From Asterias rubens (lineage: Eukaryota; Echinodermata; Asteroidea; Forcipulatida; Asteriidae), in NCBI RefSeq assembly GCF_902459465.1, contig NC_047066.1, positions 18,169,047 through 18,233,046 of the forward strand: DNA of 64,000 nucleotides, read 5' to 3'. The notes under the pieces are model-generated. The model was not told the origin of the DNA and made no database searches. It saw only the letters and a list, made by a program, of their open reading frames with translations. Numbering within the stretch: the stretch's first letter is position 1; each line of letters opens with the position of its first letter. Both the position numbers and the translations under genes were made by a program. Below, piece after piece: positions 34,384 to 45,975 of this stretch.

Positions 34384-35955
34384 TTTTTAAAGAAGTTCTT
34401 GCACAAAATGTTTGCAAATACGTATCAAAATCATAAGAGATGTGATAGTTGTGATAGTTTGGATTTATGGAACAACCTTACAGTTTAAATAGGAACTCAA
34501 AGGTCAAATTCAAATTTGTATTCAACACCCTTCCAGTTTTGTCAAATTTGTCAAAATGTCAAATTCAACGCCGTTTTGATTGCTTAGCGACAATGAGGAT
34601 AAACCAATAATTCCCCATACAAATTGTTCAAACCCAAAATTGAATTTTTACCTTGGAGTTCTTCTTTAAGCTGTGTTAGCCTGGAAGTATTTATTCTGAC
34701 CTTGCCAATTAATGTAATTTGACCATTCCAGAAGCATTGTAGTTAACCCTCTAGTCCCTGCACCGCCCGAGTTTCTGAAAACCAATTTTTCAAGATTCTT
34801 GCAGTAAATAACTGGAATCGTAGTTCAATTTTTAAAAGATAGCTTAATATTTATGCACAATTTTTTACCCTTCGGTAATGTTTGTATAAAAGTACAAGCT
34901 CCCATTGGGAACAATAATCGGCTCTCGAATATTTTTTTGGAAGGATAAAAGACACAATAGCTTTTCAAGGCTTTAATCTGACTCAATGCTCAAACTAATT
35001 AAATGCGAAGGCGTTAGTTTTCGACAATATCAATATTAATGATGAATAAATACAGTTTCCTTTGTGTTTACTAATTGGTATGAGCTAAATTATTTCATCG
35101 TCATTAGCTTCGATGAAATAATTTAGCTCATACTAATTAGTAAGCACAAAGGAAACTGTATTTATTCATCATTAATGATTGATGATATTGTCGAAAACTA
35201 ACGCCTTCGCATTTAATTAGTATGAGCATTGAGCCAGATAAAAGCCTTGAAAAGCTATTGTGTCCATTTTATCCTTACAAAAAAATATTCGAGAGCTGAT
35301 TATTGTTCCCAATGGGAGCTTGTACTTTTATACAAACATTACCAAAAGGGTAAAAAATTGTGCATAAATATTAAGCTATCTGTTAAAAATTGAACTACGA
35401 TTCCAGTTGTTTACTGCAAGAATCTTGAAAAATTGGTTTTCAGAAACTCGGGTGGTGCAGTGAAAGTTCTTGCACAAAATGTTTGCAAATACGTATCAAA
35501 ATCATAAGAGATGTGATAGTTGTGATAGTTTGGATTTATGGAACAACCTTACAGTTTAAATAGGAACTCAAAGGTCAAATTCAAATTTGTATTCAATACC
35601 CTTCCAGTTTTTGTCAAATTTGTCAAAATGTCAAATTCAACACCGTTTTGATTGCTTAGCGACAATTAGGATAAACCAATAATTCCCCATACAAATTGTT
35701 CAAACCCAAAATTGAATTTGACCTTGGAGTTCTTCTTTAAGCTGTGTTAGCCTGGAAGTATTTATTCTGATCTTGCCAATTAATGTAATTTGACCATTCC
35801 AGAAGCATTGTAGTTAAAGAAGTTCTTGCACAAATTGTTTGCAATAAAGTATCAAAATCATAAGAGATGTGATAGTTGTGATAGTTTTGATTTATGGAAC
35901 AACCTTACAGTTTAAACTGTGTTAGCCTGGAAGTATTTATTCTGACCTTGCCAAT
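34384..35955. repeat. ~355-bp tandem duplication (two units plus a partial third), interrupted by a foldback
   Basis: Unit 1 is 34384-34746, unit 2 is 35464-35818, and a partial third runs from 35819 to about 35955. Each starts 'agaagttcttgcacaaa' and contains 'gtgatagttgtgatagttt'. The junction of units 2 and 3 is intact ('tagttaaagaagttcttgc'); the junction of units 1 and 2 is split by the element at 34755-35463. Confidence 0.9.
34755..35463. mobile_element. 709-bp foldback element, arms ~350 bp, 10-base loop
   Basis: The arms 34755-35100 and 35111-35463 are inverted copies differing at only a few positions and meet at a loop 'tcattagctt'. Termini are 'tccctgcaccgcccgag' and the complement of 'tcactgcaccacccgag'. 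It splits a tandem repeat junction, so it inserted recently. There is no frame of note; it is a foldback-type DNA transposon or very long-TIR MITE. Confidence 0.92.
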
Positions 35956-36229
35956 TAGGTAGATTTTTTGTAATTTTTTAAATTCACTGAAATTGTTGAC
36001 TGATTATGAAACATACAGAAAACCCCATTTTGCACATGTGATGTTTTGGATTGTTAATATTATTACCATTAAATTTTTATTAAAAAGTTGTTATCTTGAA
36101 ATTCATGTTGTAGTCGCCAAGTCTCAGTATTTATGATGTGTCCATTTATTACAGCCCTAAACTCCATGAAATAACACTTTGCTAGTATTCAACACAAGCA
36201 TTGTGTATATTATTACCAGTTTTAAAGGC

Positions 36230-36610
36230 ACACAGTTTACATTAAAAATCGGTAAAATCTATACTTCAAAATTGAGTAATTATTTTACATGAGTGGATTT
36301 ATACCCAGCAATTCAGTAAAAAAAAATACCCAATATTGATGTAAAGTTTTACACAACTATTTACATTGTAAAGCGGTAAAGTCTTACGTCACAATTAAGT
36401 AATATTTTACATGAGTGGGTTTACCCAACAATTCAGTAAAGAAAACTACCCAATATTTATGTAAACTTTTACACAGCTATTAAGCAAGATATTACCCAAC
36501 GCCTGTTGGGTAAAGTTTTACCTAATAGTTATGGTGTTCGCCCACTACATCTAAAACAGGTAATATTTTACACAAGTTGTGTAATCTTTCCTCTGTGTGT
36601 GGGTGCAGGA
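36230..36610. repeat. GTAAA/TTTAC-rich imperfect repeat zone
   Basis: Repeated phrases 'tacccaatattgatgtaaa' and 'atgagtgggtttaccca' occur two or three times, spaced by about 125 bp. The outer end 'cacacacagaggaaagattac' weakly mirrors the outer end of the 32570 zone ('cctgcac'). Confidence 0.55.
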
Positions 36611-37026
36611 ATGTTTAAGTCACTTCTGTTTCTGGTTCCGTTTGGTTCAGTTCACCTTATTTTCTGTAGTCAACCCAGGCTAATTTCCGTTGCCAAACTC
36701 GTAAGTAGAATATTTCTTCAATGATATTGAAGATTTACTATCACTTATTTCCATTATAAAAAGGTGCTGGTCATTGTAAATTATTCCCTCTGTTGATTTA
36801 GGCATTTTGGCGTCATGTGTTTTTGCTTTGTTATACCTATATAATGAAAGAAAAAATTATAACAAATAAACTGCACTTGATTTACGGTTGACCATCAATT
36901 ATAAACAACTCTTGGCAAACATTGAAAATACAAAATGTCAAACGAATAAACCATAAGGTAGTGGGCCGTGCTAAAGAGACATGATTTATCAAACAAGTTT
37001 AGGTCCATGACAAATGAAAAATTACT

Positions 37027-37163
37027 GAAAGGCAGTGGACACTATTGGTAATTACTCAAAATAATTATTAGCATAAAACTTCACTTGTTAACCAGTAATG
37101 GTGACGTAGTTTTCGAGTAAAAAAGAAGTAATTTTCGACGAATTTGATTTCGAGACCTCAAGC
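37027..37163. mobile_element. Truncated family-1 MITE
   Basis: It begins 'aaaggcagtggacactattgg' and breaks off inside the central palindrome at 'gatttcgagacctcaag'. The next base starts an unrelated GC-rich block (37163-37315). Confidence 0.8.
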
Positions 37164-37315
37164 CGTGCTCCGGTTCCCTAAACGGAAGCGTTTACCCGCC
37201 CGTGCAACCCGACAGAGCCGGGCCCGCTTCCTATCCTGCCTACTTCCTACTGCGTGCGAGGCCGGAGAGCCCTGCCGTACGGAGCGACCCTGGACCGGTG
37301 GACCCGACTGCCGAC
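37164..37315. other. GC-rich island in AT-rich DNA
   Basis: About 150 bases of clearly GC-rich sequence ('ccgtgctccggttcccta', 'agagccgggcccgcttcc') lie between a truncated MITE and AT-rich DNA. A frame crosses it, but it begins in the MITE and has no recognisable domain, so I do not call a gene. Confidence 0.5.
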
Positions 37316-38084
37316 TGGTATTTTTACTTGTTTATAATGCACTTGTTCACCATTTTAATGTAATTTTGATATGTGTACACTTCTGAACTTTTCGTAATTA
37401 TCGGTTAAAAAATCAGGCCCCTACCTAAAGGTTTTTTGAAAAACTAAAAACACTTTTGCTGTTGAGAGCGGGCGTCAAAGGACAATGCCGCTGACGTCAT
37501 TTGTGGGAGTTTGCTTTGTTATATATCCACGCTGCAACAAAGCGGCTTTATCTACTTATGACGTTTTGAGAGTGATTACGTAACAGGGCTTTTCGCAAAT
37601 CTCGCAGAAAAGCTGTGGATAAGGGCATACAAAATGATTGTTTTTTTTACACAATTGAAACCTATTTATAATCATATGACTCGATTTCCTTATTCATCGA
37701 AAACATTTTAAGTGGAATTCAGCAAAGTTCACGACTTGACATTTTCGTTCAAGCCGGTCTTTTTAAAGAGACATGATTTATCAAACAAGTTTAGGCCCAT
37801 GACAAATGAAAAATTACTTTAACAACACAGCGAGTCTTAGTGATAATACAGTGTGGCCAAAACAAGTTATCCTAATAGGCCCATAACTTATGTATTTTAT
37901 GGGCCTAATTATTTGCATCTAAAGTCTCCATAGGACCAGCGTATTGTTAATGACTTGTTAGGTCGCTGATTGGCTGTTAACAGTGACACATTTCGCGGTT
38001 GGTGACGGAAAGGTTATTTTAGCCAGCTTTGAAACAGTGGTTTATTCATTCCGAGGGGCGCAAGTTGACGTCTTCTGCTTCAAA

Positions 38085-38139
38085 ATGACGAACTTGCAAC
38101 GAAGGCCTACATGTCTTTTGCTGTTGGCGTTTATTGGAG
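38085..38139 (+). CDS. Candidate first exon encoding a signal peptide
   Basis: ATG at 38085 opens an 18-codon exon with a basic start and a hydrophobic run (RRPTCLLLLAFIGG), then a GT donor (gtaggt) in phase 1. It looks like a signal peptide or membrane anchor. CCAAT-like 'gattggctg' lies about 115 bases upstream. It may be the start of the gene whose last two exons lie at 46508-48168, but at least one linking exon (phase 1 in, phase 0 out) would be needed and was not found. If linked, the right TRIM arm sits in its intron. Confidence 0.35.
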
Positions 38140-38597
38140 GTAGGTCATTGTTATCTTTTTACTTGAAGTAGGCCTACTCTTTACCAGTTGTGGCGCTGGG
38201 TGGTATACACATGCACATGTACATGGGATTCAATTTGTATGCTGCAGCTAACCCGCTCTTGTGCAGGGGTACGCGTGGCATTCATGGGCATAAACGCTCA
38301 ATTACATTGTCCGATATTTTTTAGAGCTAATCTACGCACATTTTCAGTTGTAAAGATTCAAGTTTTTTGTATAAAGTAGCACAAGTTTGCTACAAGCATA
38401 ATCTATGGATAATACAGTTTAATAAAGAAATTCATGAATGATATAATGTTCCTCATAGCTTGGAACAAGTTGCCTGTTTTAACTTTCCTGTTCAAGGTTC
38501 AACACTTATGTGGCATAAAGGGAATTTATTGTACGTTAGATGGCTTTAGACTTTCTAGCAAATCCATTGTGTGCACATGCTCAGAACTACGTAAACA

Positions 38598-38752
38598 ATA
38601 GACCTTATCGCAAATACCAATGCGCAAGCGCAGACTGTTGAATGAGGTGCATTGTGGGATATATTCGAATCAAATTTGGATACCAGCTAGACCACAATGC
38701 ACCTAATTCCAAGCTTTACGCGCGCGCCCCGGTATTTGCGAAAAGGTCTATG
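38598..38752. mobile_element. Short hairpin MITE ('atagaccttatcgcaaatacc')
   Basis: Inverted ends 'atagaccttatcgcaaatac' and 'gtatttgcgaaaaggtctat' enclose about 110 bases. Directly after it, 38756-38806 is half of another MITE, the type found whole at 45640-45776. Confidence 0.7.
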
Positions 38753-39095
38753 ACATTTTGCCTGGTGAGTCTGCTGCCACCAAGCTTTCCAAGTCTCCCA
38801 TTACCGAAGTTTGTGTACTGCGCACCGCACGTTTATGGACCACACAGAACGTATGAATTATTAGTAATGCCTCAAAGTTTTAATGTCAAGAATTTCACTC
38901 CCTCTCACTGTTAGCATTCTGTTTCTTGTATGAACCAACATTACCTGAAAGTCTTTTTAAGTTCTCTGCATCTGACCTAGGAGTCTGAGACTGACTAGGG
39001 ATCTTGGTTTTAAAAAGGGTCAAACTCCACAGCGGTTCGGCCCATCGGAGAATACCCGAGCGAGAATGACCTTATGACGTCATTTTGCAAATATT

Positions 39096-39530
39096 AAAAT
39101 ATTAACAACCAGGTCCTAGTGGTAAGTCCACTCTTATGTAACAACTCACCAAACCTGCTACTACAAATGTACTTGAATAAAGAGGTGTGAAGCAGAGCTT
39201 GCATCTTTTAAACATGAAAATATAAACAACCAGGTCCCAGTGGTTAGTCCACTCTTATGTAACAACTCCCCAAACCTGCTGCTACAAAATGTACTTTAAT
39301 ATAGAGGTCTGAAGCAGTACTGATCTTTTAGACATGAAAATATTAACAACCAAGTCCCAGTGGTTAGTCCACTCTTATGTAACAACTCCCCAAACCTGCT
39401 GCTACAAATGTACTTGAATAAAGAGGTCTGAAGCGGTACTTGCATCTTTTAGACATGAAATCATTAACAACCAGGTCCTAGTGGTTAGTCCATTCGTATG
39501 TAACAACTCCCTAAACCTGCTGCGTGGGGG
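39096..39530. repeat. ~120-bp tandem repeat, four units
   Basis: Each unit has 'attaacaaccaggtcctagt', 'ggttagtccactcttatgt' and 'aacaactccccaaacctgct'. Units 1-3 are complete and unit 4 is cut near 39520. The array ends about 150 bases before the inner edge of the right duplication arm. Confidence 0.88.
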
Positions 39531-41009
39531 ATCGTCGCGAACCGTGCCGGAATGTTCTGAGATCACACGAAAAGTTCCGAACCGCTGTAGAGGTTAGTTT
39601 TTAGTGCCTTCCGCACTATATACTCAAAGCCATGCGCACTTGGGCTCACACTATCAATTGGTACATGATGATCACATCACCAGTGCAGAACTTCGATTTA
39701 TTTTCAGAAATAATTTCATCCATGGATATTGTTAGTTGTGAACTCATTGAAAGTGTATAGAAGGGACACTGTGAATATAAATGAACGGATTTTCAACTTC
39801 TCAAATCAGATAAAAGAAAAAAACAAAGAAAGTTTTAGTAAAATTTGTGTTCGCATTGTAAAGGAGCTTTTTACCCAGGACTTCAGTGCAGTGGCGGTGA
39901 CTGACGTCCTTCTCCAGGGCAAGGAATACACATGACGTTCAAAGCAAACTGTTTACATAACAACTTATTCAACCCACAGAATTCTGTTTTTTTCCCCACC
40001 AAAAATTAAAAGGTTTTCTCAAAGTTATTCATGTGTATAGGCCCGATAGCCTATTGAACCCATTCAACCACAACATTAAAGAACTTTATTTAGATCGGGG
40101 GTTTCCCACACTTGTCCCCGCCATAGTCAGACTGACAAAATATTTCCGGACATATCCCATTCAACCACCGCAAAGATTCATAAATCGATTTGGGTTTTTC
40201 CACATTCGTCACATAGTCTGAGTAAACTAGTAACAACTATAGGGTGTGCCACTCTGCCATAGTCAAACAGATTGTTGAGTGAATTTCTTCTTGCAACGTT
40301 CAACCTTTTGATTTGACGCTGTGTTTCAAGCAACTGTCTTATAGTTTCTTCGACCTAACGTAAGTTGATTATTTACAGTACATTAATGTGAAAGGAAACC
40401 AGATTAGGAGATATTTAAAAAAATATTGCATTCGTTCTGAGGGACACATCCGATGATGGATAATATGGTCAGTAGGCCTACTCTTTACTCATCGGCAACT
40501 TCGTTCAATCATGGTAGGATGCAGCTCGACAGTCCGAAGGGTCGAAGGTCAGAAGCTTCGGTAGTCCGAAGGTTTTTGTCCGAAGGTTCGTTAGTCCGAA
40601 GGTTCAATACGTTCAAATACGTATTTACATGCTAAAATAATTTCCGTCTCATGATCACTGAGACGAAAATTATTTTCATGACATTGTTATATTCCCCTTT
40701 CTCAAAAACTACAGCACCTCAGCAAGTAATATTGTCAGGGAAGCTTTCTACATCTTTAAACTGTGTAAGTTAAGTGTAAATCTGTAGACTTTGTGTTTTT
40801 TGTCCTACAACAAGTACATAGGGGGGGGGGGTAATAATGTGGAATGGCTTTGAGACGCCACCCTTCAGGTATATAGTACTATATAAAAACCGACTTTTAT
40901 TATTACTATTATTAATAGGCCTTTATGCCCTAGACCACTTAGATTTTTGATATATATTTGTTTTTCATTAAATCTTCAGGTGAAACTCAAGCTCTTTCAC
41001 TAATCAAAG

Positions 41010-42827
41010 ATGGCTGAGCGAGTAACAGCAAAGTCAGTCTTAAGAAAGATCAGTCAGAGACATCTTGAATGTCAAATTTGCATAGACCGCTTCGTGGAGC
41101 CCAAGATGCTGGAGTGTTCTCATTCATATTGCCTGAAATGCCTTCAACAACTTGCACAGACTAACCCAACTAGTCAAACACTGATATGCCCAGTGTGTCG
41201 TAGTGAAACATTACTGGTTGAAAAAGGAGTTTTTGAGTTACGTAATGATTTCAAATCGACTCTTATGTTAGATGAAATAGAACAGCATGAAACAGAGCTA
41301 CGCAACCAACAAGAAAATCAGCCACCTAATCAGGAGTATGTTTCTAAATGTAGCAAGCATACTGACAAGGATGTTATCATGTACTGTGACTCATGCAAAC
41401 AGTTGATATGTACAACTTGCATTGCAAAGGACCACAGCATGCATCCTGCTACTGAACTAAGTGTGGTTTTTGACAACTGCATGAAGAAAACCAATGAAAT
41501 ATTTGCAGAAGTAGGACAACATTACATAAGTTTTAAGATTGCCATGCAAGACATAGAATTGTTTCACAAGACGTTGGATTCTATGTTTGCTGCAACCAAA
41601 GCAAAGATCTCCAAGAAGGCAGATGATGAGATTGCCAAGGAGGTTGCAAGGATCAGAGAGGAAGAGAACAAACTCATGTTGGAGTTAGTCCAGACGTTTA
41701 AAGACAAATCCACAAAAGGAGAAACTGCAAAAGCCACAAATGACAAAGAAATGACAAAAGCACAGAATATGAAAGTTGTAGTTACGCAACTCATGGACAA
41801 AGCGAACTTTTCTGAGAATCTACTTCTCATAGAGAATATGTTACAAGACCTCAAAGAATACACAAAGACACAACCTAAACAAGTGGCTCAGGAACAGGCT
41901 TACATTGACTTCGAAGATGATCAGGAATCATTCGGGAGACTGAGAATCAACGCAAAGCAGAAGCCAGAAGGAGCAGCTTCTGCTGAAGCTAGAATGCCTA
42001 TATGCAAACCCAAGACACAACTGACACAAAAACTATGGACTCTAAAAGCAGAAATAATAACATACAGGCCTAAGAGCAGTAAAAAACAACAAACCTTCTG
42101 TGCATTAAGTGTTGCTTCCTACTGCAATAGCGACATTGTCTGTGACATCAAGAGCAACACCTTGATTACAATATCAGCAGACAGCATTGGCAAATCAAAG
42201 GTCATCTCAAAAGAGCTGTCTATTAAAGGCCTCACTGATCCAATCAGAGTGGCTGTGAACAAGAATGATAAGCTCATCGTTGTAGATGACACTGCAGTTA
42301 AGATCTTCAATAGAAAATATAAGCGTCTCCATCAGTTCGCGCTGTTAGTTGGACAGCCATTCGACCTACCACCATCTATAGCTGTGGATGACAACAATCT
42401 GATAGCAGTGGGGTATCACCAGATACAGATCGATCTACACAGACAAGATGGATCTTTCTTTAGAACACTACTTGCTCCAGGGATTGGTCAATACTTGAGT
42501 ATCCACAAACAGCATCTTATCTACATCAAGACACGTGCCAAGAAGAAGTTAGTATCAATAGACTACGATGGTAACGTTGTATTCTCGGTAGATATCAATC
42601 AGTCTTGGTGGTATCGTGGGTTGTGCTGTGACAAGGATGGCAGCATCTATGTTGCTGTATGGGATGGCGAATCATCATCAGGTGACATCCATCATTACAG
42701 TCCTGATGGCGAATACATTGGATGCATTATTAAAGGCTGCACTTATCCACATGGTATAACATTCACACCAGCTGGTGATCTGGTTGTGGCTACACAAGAA
42801 TCAGTTCAAATCTACTGTCATGACTAA
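41010..42827 (+). CDS. TRIM E3 ubiquitin ligase, intronless coding region, copy 2
   Basis: A 605-codon frame with the same architecture and all eight RING and eight B-box metal ligands of copy 1. By eye about 31 residues differ. They include N25I next to a RING cysteine, several changes between B-box and coiled coil (for example EVLDN to VVFDN), and a cluster in the last propeller blades (STTYDGS to SIDYDGN, DRASPS to DGESSS, KGTPY to KGCTY). No stop or frameshift has arisen, so both copies have probably been under constraint. The propeller changes may alter ligand choice. The sequence upstream of the ATG, including the family-5 MITE, is also kept. Confidence 0.93.
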   Translation: MAERVTAKSVLRKISQRHLECQICIDRFVEPKMLECSHSYCLKCLQQLAQTNPTSQTLICPVCRSETLLVEKGVFELRNDFKSTLMLDEIEQHETELRNQQENQPPNQEYVSKCSKHTDKDVIMYCDSCKQLICTTCIAKDHSMHPATELSVVFDNCMKKTNEIFAEVGQHYISFKIAMQDIELFHKTLDSMFAATKAKISKKADDEIAKEVARIREEENKLMLELVQTFKDKSTKGETAKATNDKEMTKAQNMKVVVTQLMDKANFSENLLLIENMLQDLKEYTKTQPKQVAQEQAYIDFEDDQESFGRLRINAKQKPEGAASAEARMPICKPKTQLTQKLWTLKAEIITYRPKSSKKQQTFCALSVASYCNSDIVCDIKSNTLITISADSIGKSKVISKELSIKGLTDPIRVAVNKNDKLIVVDDTAVKIFNRKYKRLHQFALLVGQPFDLPPSIAVDDNNLIAVGYHQIQIDLHRQDGSFFRTLLAPGIGQYLSIHKQHLIYIKTRAKKKLVSIDYDGNVVFSVDINQSWWYRGLCCDKDGSIYVAVWDGESSSGDIHHYSPDGEYIGCIIKGCTYPHGITFTPAGDLVVATQESVQIYCHD

Positions 42828-43288
42828 AGACAGCAATGATCACTGAATGGCTCACACAAAATGGCACAACTTTGGAGATGGGGGTGGTTCTTAAAAGACA
42901 GTTGATAAACTCATTGCCATTATCGTGAGTTACTAAGAGGACTGGATCTAAAAAGGTCACAACTGAAAGTTCAACCTTTGCCAGAACCCTGTGGTTTCTC
43001 TAGCTGTGAATCATTTATAGGTGTCTTTACGAAAGTCACCTTTGGACATCCAGACAAACTGAAGGAACAGCAAGCGAAGCAGCAGGGATTGGTGGACCTG
43101 GGAGTGCTGGACCTTAACCCTGACCCTTCAGAGGTCCCTCAATGGGTTGAGGATGGTGCTCAACGTTGACGGGAGAGACCACGTAGACCCTTACAGCATG
43201 CTGCCTCAGATATCACAAAATGTCGCATACAGACGCATGGGACTGATGTCACACTTTGAGGCTCATGAATTACGCCAGAGAGTGGCCT

Positions 43289-43440
43289 CTTATATAGGTC
43301 AATCCCGCCCATCTTCACATTCCACCCACATTCATATGCATACGACCGCAAGTGCAGCTGCCAAACGTCACCTCGGACCAATCAAAACAGAATACTACGT
43401 CACTGCATGTTTGTCCAATGAAATTAGTGTATCCAATGAA
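43289..43440 (-). promoter_or_regulatory. Mirror copy of the promoter-like block, facing TRIM copy 2
   Basis: On the minus strand TATATAAG lies at 43289-43296, preceded by a weaker GC box (gggcggga), a CRE-like acgtca and CCAAT boxes near 43378, 43415 and 43433. The core elements are retained after about 5% arm divergence, although flanking bases changed. The overlapping 164-codon frame at 43147-43641 is treated as chance. Confidence 0.5.
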
Positions 43441-43866
43441 ATCGCTGGTTTTAAAAAGCAAGTACTTGTGGTAATCCTTGAGCAGAGGACCAGTCTACCT
43501 GCAAGCCGCCTGGTGCTGTCTGAACCGACTCATGGGTTCGCTCGTCCCCAACGCCTTGCCATAACCAAAGGTGCAGAGATGGGCAAACTTATCAAGCACG
43601 TCTATCCAGAAAATGCTCAGTCCCATCATGCATCACACTAATTATTTCTATGCACTGCACGCATGACGTACTTCCTGAACAATAATCTGTGCAAGCTGAT
43701 TAGCCCGTCCCAGCGGTCCTGGAGACCTGGCCGCTGGGGTCGAGCGAAACTCTGGGATGAAGCTGAGGGGAAGATAGAGACTGAGCTATGTCGGTGTCCT
43801 GAGGAGAGATGCTAGGGGCAGAGACCACAGCAGAGTTGGTTGCCTGCATAAAGGACAGGGAGGGTA

Positions 43867-44108
43867 CTCTCTAAATATAAAAGAGGGAAAAATAGCACTC
43901 TTTACTTTTCGAGCTGTCCCTTATACGGCTCTTCAAAAAGAGTGGTGGTTATTTCACTCTTTTAGAGGGGTTTCACTCCAGGACAGAGGGAAAAATCACT
44001 CAAAAAGATGCAAACTTCAATCTAAAAGAGTGGAAGACCACTCGAAAAAGAGTTGTCTTTTATATGGCTCTTCAAAGAGTGCCTTTTCACTCTTTTACAT
44101 TAAGAGAG
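43867..44108. mobile_element. 242-bp MITE private to right arm, TA flanks
   Basis: Inverted ends 'ctctctaaat' and 'attaagagag' are flanked by TA on both sides, and the interior repeats 'aaaagagtg' and 'cactctttt'. The left arm lacks it ('ggtatatagagacg'). A TA target suggests a Tc1/mariner-type parent. Confidence 0.8.
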
Positions 44109-45029
44109 TAGAGACGCCGCCAGGCCCGCCTAATGACTGAACACAACCAAATTGAAGAGAATCAAACACTTTCTTCTATTTCACTTGCAAGAACTCAATA
44201 TGGTTGGGGGATAGTTTAAATCATTGCTATTGCTATTTGGAATAGCATTCATTTTTACTGGAGTTCCAAATAAGGATTTGAAGCAAGATTTTTTAAGCGT
44301 GACAGAAATGTGGTCTTCAAAATATAAATACTTCTCTTGTTCAATTTAACAATTATATCGCGATACATGGACAGTAGTGTAAATTGAAGGCTACTAAAAT
44401 TGTGGTGCAGAAAGACAGATTGACTAGAGGAGGATTTGAACCGGAACCACCAACAGTTTTAAATTTTGAGAAAAGCATGTATTACAGAGAAAAGCTGTTT
44501 TGTTATACAAACAGGAAAAAGTGTAAAAAGAGGCTCAGATGTTGAATATTCGGAAACAATCACAAAACACCGTCGAATCTTGTAATGGAATAGCGCCCTC
44601 AATTTACACAGAAACTATCTTATAAAATAGTTTAAATAATTTGTGGCTGTTTTGCCGTAGAAGGGCTAAATGCTGGGGTGACTGATAAGTGATTTCAAAG
44701 AAAAGCAAAATAATTTAATTGTTCTTTCTTTCACTCAGAATATTGCTTCTTAATATTAACATAAAAATAGAAACAATTCTTCTCTCTTTTTAATTTGCCA
44801 CTTTTAGGTGGGAAGCTCACTGATAAATCGGTTCATAAAAATAACTTAAATCATACATTTTGAACTGCAACTTTGTCGTAGATGATAAGATGATCCCTAA
44901 ACTTATATAATCACAGAAATAAAATGACTTAAATTATACCCTCTAACTTGAAACTCTTCTCGGTAAAAGTTGATAAATTCAACTATAGGACTGAGTTGGT
45001 AAAAGTCTACATGACGTGTGAGTATAGTG

Positions 45030-45205
45030 TTTTGTGTTGGGGAACAGGTTGGCTCATCTATTTCTGCCCCTGCCTTTCACCTCTGTGGACCCCGGTTCGA
45101 ATCCCACCTCAGACCAGAGCCTTGTATGTGGATTGGGTGATTGTCCCTACCTGATTCCGTCGGCTTCCCCTTTGGGGGTTTCCTCCAATATCAGCTTCTT
45201 GTTTC
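45030..45205 (+). mobile_element. SINE family B, right-arm copy
   Basis: Clean B box 'ggttcgaatcccacctcag'. It is the mirror of 13870-14045 and slightly better preserved. Confidence 0.65.
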
Positions 45206-45639
45206 CTATTAATTCTGTTATGGCGGTAATTGTACTGTTGGATCAATTCAAAATAATATAAACTGGGTGCTGCTCAATGACATAAACACCATAAAGACTA
45301 AACACATAATTAGCGCTGCCTAAACAAAAATCGACATTTTCGCTCTGTAGTCTGAGACATTAAATTTTACCAATGTTTAGCATTAAAATAGCAGCAATCG
45401 GTGAAGAAACACCATCAGAAATAAGTACATTATCATGTGTCATTTATTTCTCGATTTCTTAAAGTGACGTTGTGTTCAGGAATTTCGGCAAGAGTGTGCT
45501 ACTTCGGTCAAGAGCCGGACCCGGGGCAACGGAACAAACTTCGTTGGGTATGTGAATAGTTATGCTACCCCATTGATGAACTATTACCTAAACAAACCAA
45601 GAGTTTAACCCAAGATGACCTCTGACCCACGCAACCAAT

Positions 45640-45776
45640 GGGAGACTTTGAGGCGCTAGGTGGCAGCAGACTTACCAGGTAAATTGCCATTGTTTACATA
45701 GTTGGAATAATGGATTATCGAGAACAATGGATTTTACCTGGTAGGTCTGCTGCCACCAAGCGTCCTGAAAGTCTCC
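45640..45776. mobile_element. 137-bp hairpin MITE private to right arm
   Basis: Ends 'gggagactttgaggcgc' and 'gcgtcctgaaagtctcc' with 'ggtggcagcagac' inside. It is flanked by a 3-base AAT duplication. The left arm reads 'gcaaccaattgcatgg' uninterrupted after reverse complement. Confidence 0.85.
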
Positions 45777-45975
45777 AATTGCATGGTTGCCTCACTCAGC
45801 AGCGTGTAGCCACGGTAAGAGAACCTGGCGGGCCCGCCTATAGAACACAACATTTTCGCCCGGTTTTGCAGGAGCTTCTTCCCCCGGTGATTCGGTCCCC
45901 AATGTGGCAAACTGTGTACAAACTTCTTCCGATAGCGCCCTCTTTTGAATCCTCCTCCTACAGCCCAAGTTAATT

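Noticed and set aside
36506-36724. First exon with signal-like start (MFKSLLFLVPFG) and a gtaagt donor near 36700
   Set aside because: It starts within a GTAAA-rich repeat zone, and no downstream exon with a fitting phase was identified.
43147-43641. 164-codon frame in the right arm, partly mirrored at 15402-15659
   Set aside because: The frame is not conserved as a whole between arms, and it overlaps a promoter-like block of CCAAT, CRE, GC and TATA elements. Similarity is explained by the DNA duplication.
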